A DNA stretch of 10,425 bases. Origin: Methylomarinum sp964397365. GTDB lineage: Bacteria > Pseudomonadota > Gammaproteobacteria > Methylococcales > Methylomonadaceae. This document shows, piece after piece, positions 6,208-10,425 of the stretch. Location of the stretch: NCBI GenBank assembly GCA_964397365.1, contig CAYNIU010000080.1:1-10425 (forward strand), given 5' to 3'. The notes under the pieces are model-generated. The model did no database searches and was not told the origin of the DNA. It worked only from the letters and a program-made list of their open reading frames with translations. Positions within the stretch are counted from its first letter, which is position 1. Every line of letters begins with the position of its first letter. The translations under genes were made by a program, and so were the position numbers.

Positions 6208-6399
6208 TTACCATCTATCTCCAAAAGGCTCGATGTGCATAGTAATAGCTGAACATGCAAGTGCTATGTATTTAGGAATATGAGATATGCTCATCTCCCA
6301 TCGCCGTATGCCGCCGCGTGAACAACCCAGCTCATCGGCCATTCGCTGTTGCGACCATTTGCGCTCGCGTCTGAATTTTATTAACTGTCTTGATGTCAT
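6208..6399 (-). CDS. small helix-turn-helix transcriptional regulator (Cro/CI-like)
   Basis: The product has 63 residues from the ATG at 6399. SRQLIKFRRERKWSQQRMAD is helix 1 and the start of helix 2, followed by ELGCS, then recognition helix RGGIRRWEM. The Q-x-x-A-x-x-L-G-x-S pattern is typical of the HTH_3/XRE fold. The protein is one DNA-binding domain plus a short tail ending in DRW. The frame is open further upstream to 6489, but that extra stretch (KQKSFVFVYICAIV) reads like translated noncoding DNA and covers the promoter. An AGGA just 2 nt before the ATG is closer than ideal. It is the first gene of the minus-strand cassette and faces away from the scaffold gene, so it probably controls this divergent region. 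Confidence 0.8.
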   Translation of the reverse strand: MTSRQLIKFRRERKWSQQRMADELGCSRGGIRRWEMSISHIPKYIALACSAITMHIEPFGDRW

Positions 6400-6430
6400 A
6401 ATCCTGTTTTTTTTGATTGAACGTGGCAAA

Positions 6431-6458
6431 ACAATAGCACATATATAAACAAAAACAA
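6431..6458 (-). promoter_or_regulatory. possible promoter of the HTH gene and minus-strand cassette
   Basis: On the minus strand TTGTTT (6453-6458) lies 16 nt before TATTGT (6431-6436), which is preceded by TGC, making an extended -10. Transcription would start near 6424, about 25 nt before the HTH start codon. The -35 matches only three consensus bases, so the extended -10 carries the call. Confidence 0.35.
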
Positions 6459-6521
6459 AGCTTTTTTGCTTAATCTTACACAAACACATGTTTTATATGA
6501 GATTAATATATACATAACTTA

Positions 6522-6527
6522 TATAAT
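6522..6527 (+). promoter_or_regulatory. TATAAT -10 box for the scaffold/coat operon
   Basis: A perfect TATAAT lies 51 nt before the scaffold start. No convincing -35 is present at 15-19 nt, so it would need an activator or is a chance match in AT-rich DNA. A plus-strand promoter is expected here, because transcription from the upstream head genes would have to cross 1.7 kb of opposing genes. Confidence 0.35.
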
Positions 6528-6537
6528 ATGGTTACAA

Positions 6538-6550
6538 GTGCGTGACGCAC
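6538..6550. promoter_or_regulatory. 13-bp dyad, candidate operator
   Basis: GTGCGTGACGCAC is a perfect 6-bp dyad around a single central G. It lies about 10 nt downstream of the TATAAT box, over the expected early transcribed region. The one-base spacer forbids a hairpin, so a dimeric protein site is the natural reading. It is GC-rich inside an AT-rich interval. The divergent HTH protein is the obvious candidate to bind it. Confidence 0.5.
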
Positions 6551-6578
6551 ATAACTTAATTAACTGTGAGAGTTGATA

Positions 6579-7358
6579 ATGGCGTTAGATTTAGAAGTAG
6601 AAAGCTTAGACAGCTTGGACGATAGTATCAAGGGATTATACACGGAATCAGAAGGAAAATTTAGACTGGATATTTCGGGCGGCGTACCTGATGTGTCTGG
6701 GTTGAAATCAGCGCTGGCAAGTGAACGTGAATTGGCTAAGAAAGCCAAGGCTGAAGCTAAAGCTGCCGCTGCAAGGCTTGAGGGAATAGACCTTGATAAA
6801 TATCAAGCGATTATGTCGAAGTTCGAGAACGACGAGGAGCTAAAACTAATTGCTGAAGGGAAAACAGATGAGGTTTGGAATAGGCGAAAAGAAAAAAACG
6901 ACGCTGCTTGGCAGGCTAAGCTGGAAGCGGAATCGTTAAACGCTAAAAAAGCACAGGAGACCATTAAGCAGCTCAAAAAACGCGCATTACAGGGTGAATT
7001 GAGCTTGGGATTTGGTGACACATTCCATGAGTATGCTAGACCAGATGCTATACGCGTCGCTCTTGATATGTTCACCCTTGACGACGATGGCAAAGCCGTA
7101 ATGCTTGATGAAAACGGCTCTATTGTAATCGGCAAGGACGGTAAGACACCGTTCAGCGTACAGGAGTGGGCAACATCTCCAGAGGTTCGGAACGAACATC
7201 CACACTGGTTTAAACCGACTGGCAGTGGTAGCGGCGCATTTCAAACAACAAATAACAGCGGTAATGGCCGAACTATTACGCGCTCACAATACGAAGCATT
7301 AAGCCCAGCAGAACAGCGAGCAAGCTACAAAGCTGGGGTTGAGGTTATAGATGATTAG
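6579..7358 (+). CDS. phage head scaffolding protein
   Basis: Scaffolding proteins fill the procapsid and guide coat assembly, then leave or are degraded. This one has 259 residues. An acidic N terminus reads SLDDSIKGLYTESEGKFRLD (13-32), a phrase common to phage scaffolds. Next comes a long charged coiled coil, alanine- and lysine-rich (about 40-137, with KKAKAEAKAAAARLEG). A less helical part (140-212) contains DDDGKAVMLDENGSIVIGKD and EWATSPEVRNEHPHWF, followed by a G/S/N linker and a C-terminal helix ITRSQYEALSPAEQRASY. The ATG at 6579 is chosen over the in-frame TTG at 6573 because GAGAG (6568-6572) lies 6 nt before it. It is followed directly by the coat gene, as in most such phages. No protease motif is visible. 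Confidence 0.85.
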   Translation: MALDLEVESLDSLDDSIKGLYTESEGKFRLDISGGVPDVSGLKSALASERELAKKAKAEAKAAAARLEGIDLDKYQAIMSKFENDEELKLIAEGKTDEVWNRRKEKNDAAWQAKLEAESLNAKKAQETIKQLKKRALQGELSLGFGDTFHEYARPDAIRVALDMFTLDDDGKAVMLDENGSIVIGKDGKTPFSVQEWATSPEVRNEHPHWFKPTGSGSGAFQTTNNSGNGRTITRSQYEALSPAEQRASYKAGVEVIDD

Positions 7359-7394
7359 AATAACTTAACTTTAAAATAAAGGAAATTAAAAAAA

Positions 7395-8570
7395 ATGGCA
7401 GCATTAACTCTCACATCATTAATTCCAACTATTCATGAGGCTATGGATGTCGTAGCACGTGAACAGGTTGGCCTGATCCCTGCGGTATCCCGCGATTCCA
7501 GCGCAGAACGCGCGGCAATTGGACAAGCTGTAGTATCGCCTGTTGTCGGTGCATTAGCCGCTGAGGATTTGACCGTTGCGAATGTCGCGGCAGACTACCC
7601 GGCTGAAACCATTAACAATGTACAGATGCAGATTACAAAATCTCGCTCTGTTCCTTTCGGTATTAACGGTGAAGAGTCTCGCGGTTTAAGCAATGCCGGC
7701 ACACTAGGAAGCATCAATCAGCAACGTATTGAACAAGCTCTGCGTACATTGACCAATGAGGTTGAAGCAGACTTGGCCTCGCTGCATGTTGACGCATCAC
7801 GCGCTTACGGCACAGCAACAGGCACACCGTTTAACACGTCTGGAGACTTAACAGACTTCTCTAACCCTATGCGTATCCTTGACGAGAATGGCTCACCATT
7901 GTCAGATCGTCAATTAGTTTTAGGTAGTGCAGCCACTAACCGACTACGCGGAAAACAGGCCACATTGTTTCAGGTCAATACTTCGGGCAGTGACGAATTA
8001 TTGCGTCGCGGCATGATTAGTGCGCCTGTGATGGGTCTTGATTTGCACCAATCTCAGGCGATTAAAACCGCTGTCACAACCGGTACTGCGGCTGGTTCAA
8101 CCACTGATAATGCTGGTTATGCCAAAGGTGCAACCGTCATTACACTAGCGAATCTTGCTGGTACGGGCACAATCATTGCAGGTGATATTATCACTTTCGC
8201 AGGGGATACCAATCAGTACGTTGTCGAATCTGGTGACACCGATGTTTCAAATGGCGGTACTATCACCTTGGCAGCACCAGGGCTGCTTGAAGCGCTACCG
8301 GCTGCGGCAACTGCGATTACTGTTATTGCTGCAACGACTCGGAATATGTTCTTCCATCGTTCAGCGATCCAGTTAGCTACTCGCGCTCCAGCAATGCCAG
8401 ATGGCGGCGATAGTGCTGACGATGTGATGTTGGTAACCGATCCTGTGAGCGGTATTACTTACGAGTTCGCTGTTTACAAACAGAAACGTCAAGTACGTTA
8501 TGAGATCAACTTGGCATGGGGCTTCAAAACAGTGAAGCCTGAATTTCTTGGTCTATTAATCGGGGCTTAA
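7395..8570 (+). CDS. major capsid protein, P22 coat-like
   Basis: This protein builds the icosahedral shell (HK97 fold). It has 391 residues. The N terminus ALTLTSLIPTIHEAMDVVAR and VGLIPAVSRDSSAERAAIGQ (26-45) are strongly characteristic of the P22 coat (gene 5) family. So are TKSRSVPFGINGEESRGL (81-98), LRTLTNEVEADLASL (116-130), SRAYGT, and the QLVLGSAATNRLRGKQ segment near 173-188. A beta-rich insertion at about 242-313 (GATVITLANLAGTGTIIAGD, then YVVESGDTDV) sits where P22 coat has its I-domain. The C-terminal FAVYKQKRQVRYEINLAWG closes the HK97 core. It is somewhat shorter than P22 coat (430 residues). The ribosome site is AAGGA, about 11 nt before the ATG. A terminator follows. Confidence 0.94.
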   Translation: MAALTLTSLIPTIHEAMDVVAREQVGLIPAVSRDSSAERAAIGQAVVSPVVGALAAEDLTVANVAADYPAETINNVQMQITKSRSVPFGINGEESRGLSNAGTLGSINQQRIEQALRTLTNEVEADLASLHVDASRAYGTATGTPFNTSGDLTDFSNPMRILDENGSPLSDRQLVLGSAATNRLRGKQATLFQVNTSGSDELLRRGMISAPVMGLDLHQSQAIKTAVTTGTAAGSTTDNAGYAKGATVITLANLAGTGTIIAGDIITFAGDTNQYVVESGDTDVSNGGTITLAAPGLLEALPAAATAITVIAATTRNMFFHRSAIQLATRAPAMPDGGDSADDVMLVTDPVSGITYEFAVYKQKRQVRYEINLAWGFKTVKPEFLGLLIGA

Positions 8571-8578
8571 ACAACCTG

Positions 8579-8599
8579 TACTGGTATATTTTATCAGTA
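8579..8599 (+). other. 8-bp RNA hairpin just after the coat gene
   Basis: TACTGGTA (8579-8586) pairs with TATCAGTA (8592-8599) around a 5-nt TATTT loop, with one G-U pair. It has no U-tail and stands 11 nt before the terminator stem. It may stabilise the 3' end of the abundant coat mRNA or be incidental. Confidence 0.4.
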
Positions 8600-8610
8600 G
8601 TCATCAATAC

Positions 8611-8638
8611 AAAAGCCGCTCCTTGGGGCGGCTTTTTT
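8611..8638 (+). terminator. rho-independent terminator after the coat gene
   Basis: AAAAGCCGC pairs with GCGGCTTTT; the stem is extended inward by TCC/GGG pairs around a CTTG-like loop and is followed by six T (8633-8638). This is a classic intrinsic terminator 40 nt after the coat stop. It would cut coat message away from the downstream genes, or act partially so that they are made at lower levels. The reverse strand has a shorter T-run, so some two-way activity is possible. Confidence 0.9.
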
Positions 8639-8656
8639 GCTAATAGAGGATTAGAC

Positions 8657-8821
8657 ATGTCAGTTATAAAAATCAAACCCGTACATAAAGAAACCCAAGG
8701 CGATTACGTATTAATCGCAGAGGAGAATTTCGACTCAGAAATTCATGAACTTTATACACCAACAAAAAAAGAAGCACCAAAAAAACGTGCTATCAATCCA
8801 AAAAATAACCCACAGGGATAA
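8657..8821 (+). CDS. 54-residue protein after the coat gene (unrecognised)
   Basis: This short gene encodes 54 residues: MSVIKIKPVHKETQGDYVLI, then acidic AEENFDSEIHELYTP, then a lysine/proline/asparagine-rich tail (TKKEAPKKRAINPKNNPQG). AGAGGA (8645-8650) is placed 6 nt before the ATG, an excellent ribosome site. The gene starts 19 nt after the terminator T-run and ends 5 nt before the next start. Phages with this coat type often carry a small protein of this kind at this position. I know no function. A short beta-hairpin with a disordered basic tail is what the sequence suggests; a head-completion or decoration accessory is inference from position. Confidence 0.72.
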   Translation: MSVIKIKPVHKETQGDYVLIAEENFDSEIHELYTPTKKEAPKKRAINPKNNPQG

Positions 8822-8826
8822 TTGTT

Positions 8827-9300
8827 ATGGCAATCGGAACAGTTACAAAATACAACCAATGGGAAGACATTACAGGCGGCGCTGCCAATAGGCAGTGGGA
8901 TGATGCTACAGCAGGGAATATAATGTTCGTTCTTGCAAAAGCATCATACACGCCAAGCGCAGCGCACACTACCGTTGCTAATATCGGCATAGCCGACGTT
9001 GATTACATTGCGACAGGAGACGGCGCACCCATCGCCGCTACAACATTAGATGTTGATGCAACAACAACCCCAGGCACAACATACTATGACAGTGACGCGG
9101 CAAATTTTGGAGCTAATGTAACCATATCAGCAAAATATCTCATTGCCGTTCAGCCGGTCACAGCAGGTACATTTGCATCAACTGCCAAATTATTATGGTA
9201 CGTTGATTTAGACACAACAAGTACGTCGAGTGAAGTTAGCTCAACAGCATCAACATTCAGTGTCGATGCTTCTGTCAATGGGTGGTTATCATCAACATAA
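8827..9300 (+). CDS. putative virion structural protein
   Basis: The product has 157 residues and is rich in Ala, Thr, Ser and Val with alternating beta-type hydrophobics and few charges, as in phage decoration or tail proteins. It opens MAIGTVTKYNQWEDITGG, then NIMFVLAKASYTPSAAHTTV and DVDYIATGDGAPIAATTL. The sequence 'YTP..-.HTT.A.I...D...TG.G' matches a frequent phage structural protein of unknown exact place. LLWYVDLDTTSTSS and a serine-rich end follow. AGGGA (8814-8818) lies 8 nt before the ATG, inside the end of the previous gene. There is no signal peptide or membrane span. Position after coat supports a head-surface or head-tail role. The structural call is from composition and recalled family pattern. 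Confidence 0.65.
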   Translation: MAIGTVTKYNQWEDITGGAANRQWDDATAGNIMFVLAKASYTPSAAHTTVANIGIADVDYIATGDGAPIAATTLDVDATTTPGTTYYDSDAANFGANVTISAKYLIAVQPVTAGTFASTAKLLWYVDLDTTSTSSEVSSTASTFSVDASVNGWLSST

Positions 9301-9315
9301 AACAGGGATTGTAAA

Positions 9316-9540
9316 ATGAGCCATGATGAATGTGACAGAATATTAACGCTTGAAAATAATCAGCGTTATGACCGCTCAAGAATGGGTGAGATATGTGTTA
9401 AGCTGACACGTCTTGAATCGACACAGCATGAAATCATGAATCTTTTATTAAAGATCAAGTGGTTTGGCACTGGCACACTAATGGTCATAGCGGCTGACCA
9501 GATAGGATTTATTGCTGTCATTAAACAATTATTCATATAA
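9316..9540 (+). CDS. short coiled-coil protein with C-terminal membrane span (XhlA-like)
   Basis: The product has 74 residues. An N-terminal helix with heptad-like hydrophobics (about 8-45: ILTLENNQRYDRSRMG, then VKLTRLESTQHEIMNLLL) is followed by a hydrophobic C-terminal region (about 48-73, KWFGTGTLMVIAADQIGFIA) that may cross the membrane once. This matches the layout of XhlA-type haemolysin/holin-associated proteins. The Ala-Ala-Asp-Gln in the span is unusual and weakens the membrane call. AGGGA (9304-9308) lies 7 nt before the ATG. It is placed among structural genes, not lysis genes, so a virion-assembly role is also possible. The coiled-coil/membrane protein at 5062-5229 has the same general plan. 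Confidence 0.62.
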   Translation: MSHDECDRILTLENNQRYDRSRMGEICVKLTRLESTQHEIMNLLLKIKWFGTGTLMVIAADQIGFIAVIKQLFI

Positions 9541-9546
9541 GATATT

Positions 9547-9972
9547 ATGCCAGATTATAGCATACTTAAAACAAAACTCACTGACACATCTTTTAATGGA
9601 TTAAACGATGTGCAAATTATGAGTATCTTAAATACATCACAAATCAATATAAAAAAACCTATTATGGTTATTGATATAGAAAAGTATCTCTCTGCCAATC
9701 GTAAATATATCAAAATCATAGATAGCTCTGATATCAATGCGCGTGAAGCAGTATTGGCATTGCAGAAATTTACAAGTTTTGATACATCAAACACAACGTA
9801 TCTAGCAGTACTGACATCAATCATTGACGGCTTAATATCTATTGGTCTATTAGCCAATCAAGATAAAACCTCGATATTAAGCATGGCTAACGATGTAACG
9901 ACATGGGCGCAACAACAATGGGGGCGTGATATTACTTTAACAGACATTGCTAATGCACGGAGTTATATCTAA
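9547..9972 (+). CDS. phage protein of unknown function in the head-tail region
   Basis: The product has 141 residues: MPDYSILKTKLTDTSFNGLN, DVQIMSILNTSQINIKKPIM, a central helical part (DINAREAVLALQKFTSFD), then TYLAVLTSIIDGLISIGLLA and NQDKTSILSMA, and an end with WAQQQWGRDITLTDIANARS. The pattern 'LK..L....-.GL.D.....LN' at the start, with a C-terminal 'WA...-.....D...AR', is one I recall in many phage proteins near coat genes, without an assigned role. It is mostly helical and soluble. No clear Shine-Dalgarno precedes the ATG at 9547, 6 nt after the previous stop, so coupling is likely. The stop TAA shares its last base with the next ATG. Confidence 0.68.
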   Translation: MPDYSILKTKLTDTSFNGLNDVQIMSILNTSQINIKKPIMVIDIEKYLSANRKYIKIIDSSDINAREAVLALQKFTSFDTSNTTYLAVLTSIIDGLISIGLLANQDKTSILSMANDVTTWAQQQWGRDITLTDIANARSYI

Positions 9973-10382
9973 TGGCACTCGCTAAACCCCTATATGCAAC
10001 AGAAGCAGCATTAACAGTAGCCGGTTTATCTACATTAGCAGACACGGCATCAGTCACAGAAAGTGCGGAGCATGATAATAGTGTTGATAGGTACATGTGG
10101 GTTGATTTTTCAATTACTTTAACCGCCGCAGCTGCAACTAATGGGACAGTTGATGTTTATGCGCTAGAAGGTAATGCAACCGGCTCTTTATCATCAACTG
10201 CTAAAACTTCAAACATGCGGCGCATTGGTTCAGTAGAATTAAATGGAACAACTACTGTAACTAAAGTTTTATCGTATGATGATCCTGCTAGTTTATGGAA
10301 ATTACACTTCATCAATAATTCAGGATCGGCTTTAGCTTCTGAAACAATCACCATGCGCGGCGTCAATCCAGAGAGCGTCTGA
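9972..10382 (+). CDS. putative structural protein (beta-rich)
   Basis: The product has 136 residues and is rich in Ala, Thr, Ser and Val. MALAKPLYATEAALTVAGLS opens the chain. MWVDFSITLTAAAATNGTVD (42-61) and RIGSVELNGTTTVTKVLSYD are alternating beta strands, and LWKLHFINNSGSALASETIT comes near the end. The overall pattern suggests a compact beta-sandwich, as in head-decoration or tail-surface proteins. The start overlaps the previous stop (TAATG) and the stop overlaps the next start (TGATG), so it belongs to one coupled operon. No catalytic motif is seen. The exact role in the virion is not visible. Confidence 0.65.
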   Translation: MALAKPLYATEAALTVAGLSTLADTASVTESAEHDNSVDRYMWVDFSITLTAAAATNGTVDVYALEGNATGSLSSTAKTSNMRRIGSVELNGTTTVTKVLSYDDPASLWKLHFINNSGSALASETITMRGVNPESV

Positions 10383-10425
10383 TGGTTTTTATACCGCGTT
10401 GGGAAAGGTTTAGAGACAAAAAACC
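10382..10425 (+). CDS. start of a further phage gene, cut by the window end
   Basis: An ATG overlapping the previous stop (TGATG) opens a frame of 14 full codons, MVFIPRWERFRDKK, before the window ends. The tight overlap makes a real gene likely. The visible residues, hydrophobic then basic and aromatic, are too few to name a function. It is presumably the next structural or tail gene of the operon. Confidence 0.5.
   Translation, partial: MVFIPRWERFRDKK

Noticed and set aside
6400..6489. Longer N terminus for the HTH protein starting at 6489
   Set aside because: The extra 30 residues are of noncoding character, cover the likely promoter, and are not part of the compact HTH domain.
6803..7244. 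Overlapping minus-strand open frames under the scaffold gene
   Set aside because: Serine/phenylalanine-rich translation typical of the reverse of an alanine/lysine coiled-coil gene; no ribosome site.
8155..8376. Plus-strand frame inside the coat gene
   Set aside because: Leucine/glutamine-rich out-of-frame reading of the coat insertion domain without a ribosome site.
1..10425. CRISPR array, tRNA gene, insertion sequence, attachment site or integrase
   Set aside because: No regularly spaced repeats, cloverleaf, transposase motif, terminal repeats or recombinase seen anywhere in the window.

Overview
The window is a piece of an AT-rich tailed-phage or prophage genome, holding the DNA-packaging and head module and the first genes of the head-tail or tail module. 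The evidence is the ordered set TerS, TerL, DUF4055-type portal, MuF-type head protein, scaffold and P22-type coat. The protein families and the Shine-Dalgarno sites fit a phage of a Gram-negative host, probably a gammaproteobacterium. The host species cannot be read from the sequence, and integrated and free phage cannot be told apart because no attachment site or integrase is present.

Layout. Positions 1-1790 (+) encode terminase small and large subunits with a 4-nt overlap. A 249-bp AT-rich interval (1791-2039) follows. It holds a very short minus-strand gene (1791-1883) for a 30-residue single-span membrane peptide with its own sigma70-like promoter and ribosome site, plus repeated TTATCATT-type octamers in front of the portal gene. 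Positions 2040-4659 (+) encode portal, a small unknown protein and a MuF-like protein, each joined to the next by an ATGA overlap.

From 6399 down to 4652 the coding strand flips. A compact minus-strand cassette encodes a small helix-turn-helix regulator, a two-span membrane protein, a CxxC/CxxC zinc-ribbon protein, a small acidic protein, a region broken by an assembly gap of exactly 100 N, a coiled-coil plus membrane-span protein and an M23 metallopeptidase. It looks like a lysis and control cassette placed inside the head module between MuF and scaffold. Its last gene overlaps the MuF gene tail to tail by 8 nt, and a strong perfect hairpin lies just inside the MuF end.

Positions 6579-8570 (+) encode scaffold and major coat, followed by a clear rho-independent terminator (8611-8638). 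Positions 8657-10425 (+) encode a 54-aa protein, a putative virion structural protein, a short coiled-coil/membrane protein, a phage protein of unknown role, a second putative structural protein, and the start of another gene cut by the window edge.

How it works together: the terminase packages DNA through the portal into a shell built from coat on scaffold, with MuF acting at the portal vertex. The minus-strand cassette probably supplies peptidoglycan cleavage and membrane functions. The divergent 6400-6578 region, with a 13-bp dyad next to a TATAAT box, is the likely switch between the HTH gene and the scaffold/coat operon.
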